The notes beneath the pieces are model-generated. The model made no database searches and was not told the DNA's origin. It saw only the letters and a program-made list of their open reading frames with translations. Source: Planctomycetaceae bacterium (GTDB lineage: Bacteria; Planctomycetota; Planctomycetia; Pirellulales; Thermoguttaceae). Taken from it: 64,000 bases of DNA. Numbering within the stretch: the first letter of the stretch is position 1; every line of letters begins with the position of its first letter. Below, piece after piece: positions 52,896-61,038 of this stretch. The stretch spans positions 1 to 64,000 of the forward strand of contig JAAYAY010000007.1 of assembly GCA_012719125.1 (NCBI GenBank), written 5' to 3'. The position numbers and the translations under genes are program-made.

Positions 52896-55800
52896 ATGCG
52901 TAGGTCAGTAGTTGGTCGGATCGTCCTGCTTGCGTTGTTGCTCGTTCTGTCCGCAACGGCCCGGGCCGCCGATCGCGACGGCGACGCGATCTCCGACCAG
53001 CACGAAGCGGCGCTCGGCACCGATCCCGGCCGGCCCGACGGGCTGCAAGTCGTGATCGACGACGGCCTGGAATCGGAAACCAATCGGGCCAAACCGAGCT
53101 ACGACGGCACCAAGGACGTGCTGACCGTCGAGTTCGGCCATGTGGCCGAGGATCGTTGCCTCTGGCGCTGGACGGTCGCCGAGCCCGCCCGCCCTGAGGA
53201 CACCGTTTTTCACCTCTATGTCGACGCCGACGCCGACGAGTCGACGGGGCGCAAAAGTTCACCGGGGGCGCCGAACCACGGGACCGACTACATGGTCACC
53301 GTGGCCGGCGGTTCGCCGCGAATCACCGCCTACACCGCCGACGGCAGCTCCACTTCCGGCCCGCCGCTGACGTACGTCGTCCATGGGAACCAGGTGTTGC
53401 TCTCGTGCGACATCGACCTCGCCCGAGACGCTAGCGGCATCCGCTTCGGACTCTACATGCTCTGCCACACTTCGACCGGTTCGGGCGACAGCCCCCGGAT
53501 GTCCGATTCGAGCAGCAAGATCGACGTCCGTGGGATGCCGATCCGGACGGGGAAAAAGATCTTGCGGCCGTTAGATCACAAGTCGAATTATCGGGTCGAT
53601 GCTACCTTCGGAACGGAGACGCTGCAGCGCGCCCTGGCCGACGAGAGAAACATCGTGGTGCCCTACAACCAGCTCGAACTCGACGGCTACGAGATCGACC
53701 AGTTCGCCACACGCAAGTGGCCCTATGTTGCGATGAATGCCCCGGGAGCGGTCGCCCGCACGAAGGTCCCCAAGGCCGGACGGTACCATGTGGGGTTCAT
53801 CATGTACGACGACGCGGCCGATGAACGGGTGGTCATTTCGGTAGGAGACAAGATCCGCGGCGTGGCGGTCGCCCGCTTGGGAACCCGCCGCACCTGGCTC
53901 TACTGGCTCCACGACGCCGTCGACTTTGCCGGCGGCGAAACGGTTGAACTGAAAGCGGCCGGTTCCGGCGGAAAGCACGGCATTGCTTATGTGATCTTCC
54001 TGGCCGATCCACCGGAGCCGCGGGCGCTGCCGCTGGAAGTCGAGAACATGATCGCCAAGGTCAACCCGGAGCAACCAGGTCGTGTAACGCTGTCCTGGAC
54101 CACCTCGTGGCCCTGTCTCACGCGGCTGAAATGGAATGCGATGGGAAAGGAGCCGCAAGACGTCGAACAGGGCCCGCCCTGCCTCATCCATCGCGTTGTT
54201 CTCGAAGGACTCGACGCGGGCACGACCTACACGGCCCGGGCAATCGGCGAGGGGCCCGAGGGAGAGTCTTTCGCGGGCGAGCCGACTGAGTTCCTGACGG
54301 CCTGCCCCGAACCGCCGTGCGAAACGACTGTGGTGGCCATCCCACTCGTGGTCGATAATCCGTATCCCATTGCGGCCGAGTCGTGGCCCATCTGCGGCGG
54401 CGTGCCGATTCCGCAAGGCCAGTTGGGCGATGCCGGTATGGTACGGCTAGTTGCCGGCGGAACAGATATCCCCCTTCAAGTCCAGACCGTGGCCCGCTGG
54501 CCCGACGGCAGCGTCAAATGGCTCCTGCTGAACTTCGCAGCCGATGTGCCGGCCAAGTCGAAGTCGGAGTATCGTCTGGAGTATGGTCGTGCCGTGAAAA
54601 GGGCTGCCGTTTCGCAGCCGCTGATGGTCGTCGAATCTGACAAGGGCCTCCAGATCGACACAGGCAAGCTGCGTTTCTCCGTCGACGCCGGCGGCAACAT
54701 CAACCATTCGGGCGTCTATCAGACCGTGGCGGAGGACACCGAGGGGAACGTCTATCGCACGGCGGGGGGCAAGGCCGAAATCACCGTGGAAGAACGCGGG
54801 CCCATCCGGGCGGTCGTCAAGACGGTCGCCCCGCTGATCGACAAGGACGGCGACGAACTGTTCCTCATCGAGAAACGGATCGAGGCCTATCGCAACGCGG
54901 CCTTCCTCCGCGTCCACCACACGCTGGTCGTCGACGGCCCGGATCGGTTCACGACGATCCGCAGGCTGAACTATCAGGTTCCGGTCGGCAAGCAAACCGC
55001 TTCGTGGCGTGCGGCCGTGGCCGGAGAACGCGAACTGGAACTCGATCCGGCATCTTCAATCCGCCAGCAAACCGACCAGCGGCTGCTGGTTCCGGCCGCC
55101 GGCGGCGAGAAAGTGGAAGACGCCCGGCTGGTCGGCTCGCTGATTCCGCCAAACGACAATTCCTGCGCCGTCGCCGTCCGCGACGCCTGGCAGAACTATC
55201 CGAAAGGTTTTTCGTTTGACGATCAGGGACTGAATATCGAACTCTGCCCGCCCTTCAAGAAGGGTTACTACGACCAGTTCCCCTTCGAAAAGGAAGGGCA
55301 CCACCTCTACTACTACCTGCTCGACGGCTGCTACAAGCTCAAGCAGGGCGTGGCGAAGACCCACGATTTGCTGCTCTGTTTCGAGCCGGGCGAGAAGCGG
55401 GAGCCGACCTGCCGGCTGTTCCAGGAGCCGCTCCTGCTCACGGTGCCGCCCAAGTGGATCTGCGACAGCAGGGTGTTCTACAGCGTCGCCCCGCGCGACA
55501 CCGAGTCTTTCCCGCTCTACGAACAGGCCATCGACAAGAACCTCGACGGCTACGTGCAGTACCGCGAGCGGCAGCACGACTTCGGCCTGCTCAACTACGG
55601 CGACTGGTACGGCGAGCGGGGCACCAACTGGGGCAACGTCGAGTACGACACCCAATACGCCTTCTTCCTCGAGTACATCCGTTCGGGCGATCCGCGGGCG
55701 TTCTATCTCGGCTGCCAGACCGAATTGCACAATCGCGACGTCGACACGATCCACTGGAACGAAGATCCGAACCGGCTCGGCGGCGTCTACGTGCACCAGA

Positions 55801-56627
55801 TGTGCCATGTGGGCAACTACTACGACAAACCAGTGGAAGGCTCCCTCGGTTTTCCGAGCGGCGGGTTCAGCGTCAGCCACGCCTGGACCGAAGGCCATTT
55901 CGCCCACTACTTCCTCACCGGCGATCGCCGCTCCCTGGAAACCGGCCGGGCCGTGGCCGACTACTTCATCCGCGCGGAACTCGGCCGGCCTTACGACTTC
56001 TCCAGCACTCGCACTCCCGGCTGGCACCTGATCATGCTCTGCTCGGCCTACCACTCGACGAGCGACCCCTACTACCTGAACGCCGCCCGAGTGGTGGTTG
56101 AAACCGTACTCGAATTGCAGGACAAGCTGCCGCGCCCCTTGCCCGAGCACCAACTCGGCGATCGCAAGCCCTATCAGGAAGGCGGCTGGGTCCGGGCCAT
56201 GGTGCCGGGGCACTGCAACTGCGAGGTCCGGCACCAGGGCAACGCCGGATTCATGATCGCCGTACTGCTCTCGGGCATGAAGTACTACCACGACGTCACG
56301 GGCGACGAACGGGTCAAGGAATCGATCATTCGCGGCGCCCACTACCTGCTCGACGAGACCTATAGCGACGAAGCCATGGGCTTTCGCTACACCTCGTGTC
56401 CTGCTGGCAGCTACCGCACCGGTACCACACCGCTCATGGCGGAAGGCATCGCCCGAGCGTATCTGTGGACCAAAGACGATCGGTTTCGGCGTGTGCTCAC
56501 CGAAGCCTTGCCACGAGGTGCTGGAGGGAGTTCCTACGGCAAGGGATTCTCGATGTACTACCGGATGGCGCCACGGGTACTGGCGGATCTGAAGGAAGCA
56601 GGCATCGAGTTGAAACAGGAGCCGTAG
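52896..56627 (+). CDS. Large secreted protein, exo-rhamnogalacturonan-lyase-like
   Basis: The 1243-residue exported protein has a signal peptide (IVLLALLLVLSATARA) and a Ca-binding-like stretch DRDGDAISDQHEAALGTDPG just after it. A beta-sandwich region follows, then a fibronectin-III-like domain (about 395-480, RVTLSWTTSWPCLTRLKW). From about 486 a RIFT-barrel-like domain (PLQVQTVARWPDGSVKWLLL) continues into an alpha/alpha-barrel end (about 880-1235, with WNEDPNRLGGVYVHQMCHVG and GHFAHYFLTGDRRSLE). The last part resembles PcRGLX/YetA-type pectin lyases (PL26-like). Substrate is therefore probably a plant or algal acidic polysaccharide, by family only. AGGAGGTG five bases upstream fixes the ATG. 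It heads a three-gene secreted set. Confidence 0.75.
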   Translation: MRRSVVGRIVLLALLLVLSATARAADRDGDAISDQHEAALGTDPGRPDGLQVVIDDGLESETNRAKPSYDGTKDVLTVEFGHVAEDRCLWRWTVAEPARPEDTVFHLYVDADADESTGRKSSPGAPNHGTDYMVTVAGGSPRITAYTADGSSTSGPPLTYVVHGNQVLLSCDIDLARDASGIRFGLYMLCHTSTGSGDSPRMSDSSSKIDVRGMPIRTGKKILRPLDHKSNYRVDATFGTETLQRALADERNIVVPYNQLELDGYEIDQFATRKWPYVAMNAPGAVARTKVPKAGRYHVGFIMYDDAADERVVISVGDKIRGVAVARLGTRRTWLYWLHDAVDFAGGETVELKAAGSGGKHGIAYVIFLADPPEPRALPLEVENMIAKVNPEQPGRVTLSWTTSWPCLTRLKWNAMGKEPQDVEQGPPCLIHRVVLEGLDAGTTYTARAIGEGPEGESFAGEPTEFLTACPEPPCETTVVAIPLVVDNPYPIAAESWPICGGVPIPQGQLGDAGMVRLVAGGTDIPLQVQTVARWPDGSVKWLLLNFAADVPAKSKSEYRLEYGRAVKRAAVSQPLMVVESDKGLQIDTGKLRFSVDAGGNINHSGVYQTVAEDTEGNVYRTAGGKAEITVEERGPIRAVVKTVAPLIDKDGDELFLIEKRIEAYRNAAFLRVHHTLVVDGPDRFTTIRRLNYQVPVGKQTASWRAAVAGERELELDPASSIRQQTDQRLLVPAAGGEKVEDARLVGSLIPPNDNSCAVAVRDAWQNYPKGFSFDDQGLNIELCPPFKKGYYDQFPFEKEGHHLYYYLLDGCYKLKQGVAKTHDLLLCFEPGEKREPTCRLFQEPLLLTVPPKWICDSRVFYSVAPRDTESFPLYEQAIDKNLDGYVQYRERQHDFGLLNYGDWYGERGTNWGNVEYDTQYAFFLEYIRSGDPRAFYLGCQTELHNRDVDTIHWNEDPNRLGGVYVHQMCHVGNYYDKPVEGSLGFPSGGFSVSHAWTEGHFAHYFLTGDRRSLETGRAVADYFIRAELGRPYDFSSTRTPGWHLIMLCSAYHSTSDPYYLNAARVVVETVLELQDKLPRPLPEHQLGDRKPYQEGGWVRAMVPGHCNCEVRHQGNAGFMIAVLLSGMKYYHDVTGDERVKESIIRGAHYLLDETYSDEAMGFRYTSCPAGSYRTGTTPLMAEGIARAYLWTKDDRFRRVLTEALPRGAGGSSYGKGFSMYYRMAPRVLADLKEAGIELKQEP

Positions 56628-56697
56628 CATCGCGGATATCGGGACAGTCCCGCGATCGAATCGGCCGCGGTGCAAGTGGGAAGGATGGAATGATGGA

Positions 56698-57669
56698 ATG
56701 TCGGTAAGAACTGTCGTGGCCATGGTATGCCTTCTTTCGGCCCTGGGAGTTGTGGGGGCCGCTGAGCAGACGGAGTCTACGATTGCGCTGCTCGACGACA
56801 CGCGGTTCGAACGCGGTTTCACGGTCTGGTCGCCCACGCCGGGTTCGCACGTTAAGGAAGGTAGCCTTCGTCCGAACAAGGATGCTCCCGAACCGGTTTG
56901 GGGCCTGGCCCAATGGCACAGCCGGTTCACTCTTGCGGAAACCGAGCCGCAACGGATGCCGGATGGGGCAATCCGTTTTGCGGACGGGGCCAAGTCGGTC
57001 ACGTTCTTCCCCTTGGGCAGCGACGCCGATGTCGCCTTCGGTCTCCTGGGCACAATCGAGTACGAAGGCAAAGCTCCCAAGCCGGGCGATCCCTGGTCGC
57101 ACCTGCTGGCCGAGCGCAAACTGGCGGCCAATCCTTCCATCAAGGAGTTGGAGGCTCTGCCGCTGTTCGTCCAGTATCGCCTGGTGGAAGAAAGAGTATC
57201 CCAACCCGAGGGTTTCACACCCCGGCGTCACACGGCCCAGTTCGTGTTCTATATCACCGTGCAGAATCGGAACCGCCAGTCACCCGGCTTCGGCGACTAC
57301 TACTGGTTCGGCGTGCCCATGTACGACACGCGATACCGCATTCCCAAGGCCCACAAGGCGACGGACGTGGGATCCGACCGCAAACCCGCCACGGGCAAGT
57401 TCATCTTCAATCCCGGCGGCGATAAGTACACCACCCAATCCGCCCACGACCGCCAATGGGTCACGATCGAGCGGGACTTGCTGCCGCTGGTCCGTGAAGG
57501 GCTGGAAACGGCCTGGCAACGAGGCTACCTTAAGGACTCCCACAATCCGGCCGACTACCGCCTCGGCGGCATGAACACCGGCTGGGAAGTCACCGGACCG
57601 ATCGACGTGGAAATGCAGATCCGGGGATTGCGACTCGAGGCCGTCATGAAAACACCGGACGAAGAATGA
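56698..57669 (+). CDS. Secreted protein of unknown function
   Basis: A 323-residue protein with a signal peptide (VVAMVCLLSALGVVGAAEQ). The mature part is rich in aromatic and beta-forming residues (RFERGFTVWSPTPGSHVKEG, DYYWFGVPMYDTRYRIP) and resembles a jelly-roll or lectin fold, but I cannot name a family. AAGGATGGA lies just before the ATG. It starts 70 bases after the lyase-like gene and ends 42 bases before the GH172-type gene, so it is probably in the same transcript and pathway. Confidence 0.7.
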   Translation: MSVRTVVAMVCLLSALGVVGAAEQTESTIALLDDTRFERGFTVWSPTPGSHVKEGSLRPNKDAPEPVWGLAQWHSRFTLAETEPQRMPDGAIRFADGAKSVTFFPLGSDADVAFGLLGTIEYEGKAPKPGDPWSHLLAERKLAANPSIKELEALPLFVQYRLVEERVSQPEGFTPRRHTAQFVFYITVQNRNRQSPGFGDYYWFGVPMYDTRYRIPKAHKATDVGSDRKPATGKFIFNPGGDKYTTQSAHDRQWVTIERDLLPLVREGLETAWQRGYLKDSHNPADYRLGGMNTGWEVTGPIDVEMQIRGLRLEAVMKTPDEE

Positions 57670-57711
57670 CGAGTGACACCCGGCAGACATCAACAACCAA
57701 GGACCTCAACC

Positions 57712-59823
57712 ATGCGAATCATCCCTAGCCTTCTCTGTGTCATGGCGACATTGCTTGCCCTGCCGGCCCCGGCGGCCGAGCAGGTCAGCCTGGAATCGCT
57801 CTTGAACGACATGGTCGACCGCGAGCGCCTGGCCGAAGTCCCCTCGCCCCACTACATCTGCCGGCAGTTCAGCAGCTACGATCGCGACACCGTCGGCGTG
57901 GGCAAGGACGGCTGGTTTGCCAATTGGGACCGCAGCCAGTTTGTCCGCGTCGAGGAGAACGGCGGGCGCAAGGAATACGTCATGCTCGACGCCGAGGGCG
58001 CCGGAGCAATCGTCCGCTTTTGGGGCACGTGGCACGGCGCCCGCAAGGAGGGTGGCGGCCTCAAAGACTTCAGCAACGGCACACTGCGAGTCTATCTCGA
58101 CGGAAAGGCCGAGCCGGCCATCGAAGGCCCCGTCGCCGATATCATCAGCGGCGGCAAGTTGATCGGAACGCCGCTGAGCGAGTCGGTTTCGCCCGACACG
58201 GAATACGGACGCCGCGGGCACAACCTCTACCTGCCGATTCCTTACCAGTCCGGCTGCAAGATCACCTACGAGAGCGACGCCATTGTCGACTTTGGCGCCC
58301 AGAAGGGCGAAGCCCTCTACTACCAGATCAACTACCGGACTTACGAACCAGGTACGAAGGTCAAGTCGTTCGCGCGCGAGCAGCTCGAGGAACTCAAGCC
58401 CTTGATCGTATCGGTAGGCAAGAAGTTGGTCGAAGCCGAGTTGGGCGACACACCGCCGTTGGGGACGATCGAGGTCCCCGGTGTCAAACTGCCACCCAAG
58501 TCGGAACCGTTCAGCATCTACCGGCAGGGCGAGGGGGCCGGCGCCGTCCGCAGGATTTCGATCCGTTTGGCTGCCGACGACTTGGAGCAGGCGTTGCGTT
58601 CGACCGTTCTGATCGCGGAGTTCGACGGCGAGCAGACGATCTGGTGCCCGGTGGGCGACTTTTTCGGCACGGGCTATCAGGTCCACGCCTACCGCAGTTG
58701 GTCCACAAACGTGAGTGAGGACGGCACCATGACTTGCTACTGGGTCATGCCTCACAAGAAGTCGTGCCTGGTGAGCGTGCAGAATCTCGGCGATCAGCCC
58801 GTCACCATTACGTCGCAGGCCCAGGGCTCCGTTTACGACTGGACCGATCGCAGCATGCACTTCTACGCCAACTGGCGCCAGTTGACCAAGGTTGACACGG
58901 GTCCCGACAAGGACCAGACCGGCAACGGCGCCTTCGACGTCAACTACGTCACCGTCAAGGGCGAAGGCAAGATCGTCGGCGACACGCTGACCCTGTTCAA
59001 CGGCACGGCCGCCTGGTGGGGCGAGGGCGACGAGAAGATCTTCATCGACGGCGAGAAGTTCCCCTCCCACATCGGCACGGGCACGGAGGACTACTACGGC
59101 TACGCCTGGTGTCGGCCCGAGTATTTCCAGTCGCCCTTCCACGCCCAGCCCTGCGGGCAAGGGAACAAGGCGGGCGGATTCTCCGTCAACAGCCGCTATC
59201 GCAATCTCGACGCCCTGCCCTTCACCAAGTCGATCCAATTCGACATGGAGTTGTGGCACTGGCGCAACACGAACATGAACTTCGCCCCGGCCGTGTTCTG
59301 GTACGGCCGTCCGGGAGCGACGTGCAGCGTGAAACCCGATCCGGAAACGGCGGCACTGCCCGTCGCCAAGAAGCGGAGCGACGTCGTCGAGATTCGCCTG
59401 GTGCCGGGGGCCCTGGAGGGCGAAGAACTGAAGATCGTCGAGAAGACGGGAGGCGAGACGAAGGTCCAGACCTCCGAGGCGCACAACTGGAGCGGCAACG
59501 CCCAACTCTGGTGGATCGACGCGAAGCCCGGCGATCGGCTCGTGTTGGAGGTGCCCGTCGAGGAAGCCGGACGGTACAAGCTGACCGCCGACCTAACCAA
59601 GGCGATCGATTACGGGATCGTCCGCATGACGCTGGCCGGCCAGGCGAGCAAGGAACTGGATCGCTACAACGTGGGCGTGGCGACCGATGCCCTGGAGGTT
59701 GGCACATTCGACTTGAAGAAGGGGATCAACCGTCTCGAAGTCGAAATTGTCGGCGCCAATGAAGCGGCGAAGAAACGGCACATGTTCGGCCTCGACTACC
59801 TGAAGTTGGATAAGGTGAAGTAG
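57712..59823 (+). CDS. Secreted DUF2961 / GH172-family protein
   Basis: A 703-residue exported protein: signal peptide (LLCVMATLLALPAPAAEQ), then a DUF2961 domain (GH172 in current classification), whose characterised members cleave or rearrange difructose anhydride or arabinofuranosyl bonds. The conserved acidic motif GTGTEDYYGYAW contains Glu459, the likely catalytic residue by family analogy. Residues from about 560 form a beta-sandwich resembling a carbohydrate-binding module (WIDAKPGDRLVLEVPVEEAG). AAGGA lies about ten bases before the ATG at 57712. It completes the secreted trio with the lyase-like protein. Confidence 0.88.
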   Translation: MRIIPSLLCVMATLLALPAPAAEQVSLESLLNDMVDRERLAEVPSPHYICRQFSSYDRDTVGVGKDGWFANWDRSQFVRVEENGGRKEYVMLDAEGAGAIVRFWGTWHGARKEGGGLKDFSNGTLRVYLDGKAEPAIEGPVADIISGGKLIGTPLSESVSPDTEYGRRGHNLYLPIPYQSGCKITYESDAIVDFGAQKGEALYYQINYRTYEPGTKVKSFAREQLEELKPLIVSVGKKLVEAELGDTPPLGTIEVPGVKLPPKSEPFSIYRQGEGAGAVRRISIRLAADDLEQALRSTVLIAEFDGEQTIWCPVGDFFGTGYQVHAYRSWSTNVSEDGTMTCYWVMPHKKSCLVSVQNLGDQPVTITSQAQGSVYDWTDRSMHFYANWRQLTKVDTGPDKDQTGNGAFDVNYVTVKGEGKIVGDTLTLFNGTAAWWGEGDEKIFIDGEKFPSHIGTGTEDYYGYAWCRPEYFQSPFHAQPCGQGNKAGGFSVNSRYRNLDALPFTKSIQFDMELWHWRNTNMNFAPAVFWYGRPGATCSVKPDPETAALPVAKKRSDVVEIRLVPGALEGEELKIVEKTGGETKVQTSEAHNWSGNAQLWWIDAKPGDRLVLEVPVEEAGRYKLTADLTKAIDYGIVRMTLAGQASKELDRYNVGVATDALEVGTFDLKKGINRLEVEIVGANEAAKKRHMFGLDYLKLDKVK

Positions 59824-59883
59824 ACCAGGAAAGGAAGAGGTCATTAGGGCGAGGCCCAGACTATGCCAAGAAGGCAACGTGAC

Positions 59884-60990
59884 TCACTGGCGGTGTGCCT
59901 CCCTGCCAGGCTTCGCTTTGTATCCCAATTTCTCGGCTTGGGCGAGATCAGCGTCGGCTTGGGCTCGGTCGCCTTTCTGGAAGTACGAATACCCGCGAGA
60001 ATAGAATACGTACCCATTTTTCGGATTGATCCGAATCGCCGCTGTAAAGTCGTTGATCGCTTTGTCGTGGTCACCTTTTTCGACGTAGGCGCAGCCACGG
60101 TTGTAGTACGCCTCGGCATACTCGGGGTTGAGTGTGACGGCCTCGCCGTAGTCAGCAATCGCCTTGTCGTGGTCGCCTTTCTCCGCGTAGCAGCAACCCC
60201 GTCCGTAATACACCACGGCTTGTTTCAGGTTGAGTCTGACGGCCTCCGTATAGTCGGCAATGGCCTTGTCGTGGTCACCCTTTTTGCCGTAGGTGCAACC
60301 ACGGTTGTAGTACGCCTCGGCATCCTTCGGGCTGAGTCGAACGGCCTCGGTGAAGTCAGCAATCGCCTTGTCGTAGCCACCCTTCTTGACGTAGCTCAAG
60401 CCACGATTGCAGTACGTTATGGCTTGTTTCGGATCGAGGCGAACGGCCTCATCGTAGTCAGCGATGGCCTTGTCGAACTCACCCTTCTTATGATAAGCAT
60501 AGCCCCGCCCACAATAGACTTCGGCATGTCGTAGATCGAGCCGAACGGACTCCGTGAAATCCACAATCGCCTTGTCGAATTCGCTCTTCTTCGCGTAGAC
60601 CAATCCTCGGGCAAAGTATGCCTCGGCTCGGTGCGCGTCGAGATGAATCGCCTCCGTGCAGTATGCCTCGGCTCGCTGCGGGTCGAGGCGAATGGCCTCG
60701 GTGCAGTCGGCGACAGCCTTGTCGAAGTCGCCGTTCCTCCCATGGGAATCAGCCCGACAGCAATATGCCTCGGCCATCATCGGATCAAGCTCTATGGCCC
60801 TGTTACAGTCGGCGATGGCCTTATCGACTTCGCCTTTTCGCAAGTAAGCCTGGCCCCGGCCGGAGTACGGCTGAGCGTTTTGTGGATGCAGACGAATGGC
60901 CTCGGTGTACGCAGCGATCGCTCCATCAAAATCGCCTTTGTCTCGCAGCAGATTGCCTTGCTTCGTTGCTTCATCTTCCAGGCGGCTCAC
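59884..60990 (-). CDS. Tetratricopeptide repeat protein
   Basis: The 368-residue protein is almost entirely TPR: ten complete 34-residue units and one shortened to 15 residues (107-121, AEAYCTEAIHLDAHR), as if 57 bases were deleted in frame. Units share the consensus AEAYxxRGxxYxxKGDFDKAI. No signal peptide or other domain is seen, so it is probably a cytoplasmic protein-binding scaffold. The GTG start at 60990 is supported by AAGGAG about nine bases upstream. DNA-level similarity between units is high, implying recent internal amplification. Confidence 0.92.
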   Translation of the reverse strand: MSRLEDEATKQGNLLRDKGDFDGAIAAYTEAIRLHPQNAQPYSGRGQAYLRKGEVDKAIADCNRAIELDPMMAEAYCCRADSHGRNGDFDKAVADCTEAIRLDPQRAEAYCTEAIHLDAHRAEAYFARGLVYAKKSEFDKAIVDFTESVRLDLRHAEVYCGRGYAYHKKGEFDKAIADYDEAVRLDPKQAITYCNRGLSYVKKGGYDKAIADFTEAVRLSPKDAEAYYNRGCTYGKKGDHDKAIADYTEAVRLNLKQAVVYYGRGCCYAEKGDHDKAIADYGEAVTLNPEYAEAYYNRGCAYVEKGDHDKAINDFTAAIRINPKNGYVFYSRGYSYFQKGDRAQADADLAQAEKLGYKAKPGREAHRQ

Positions 60991-61038
60991 GACGAGGTCT
61001 CCTTCTGCCGAACGATGGACGATGGGAATGACAGGCCG

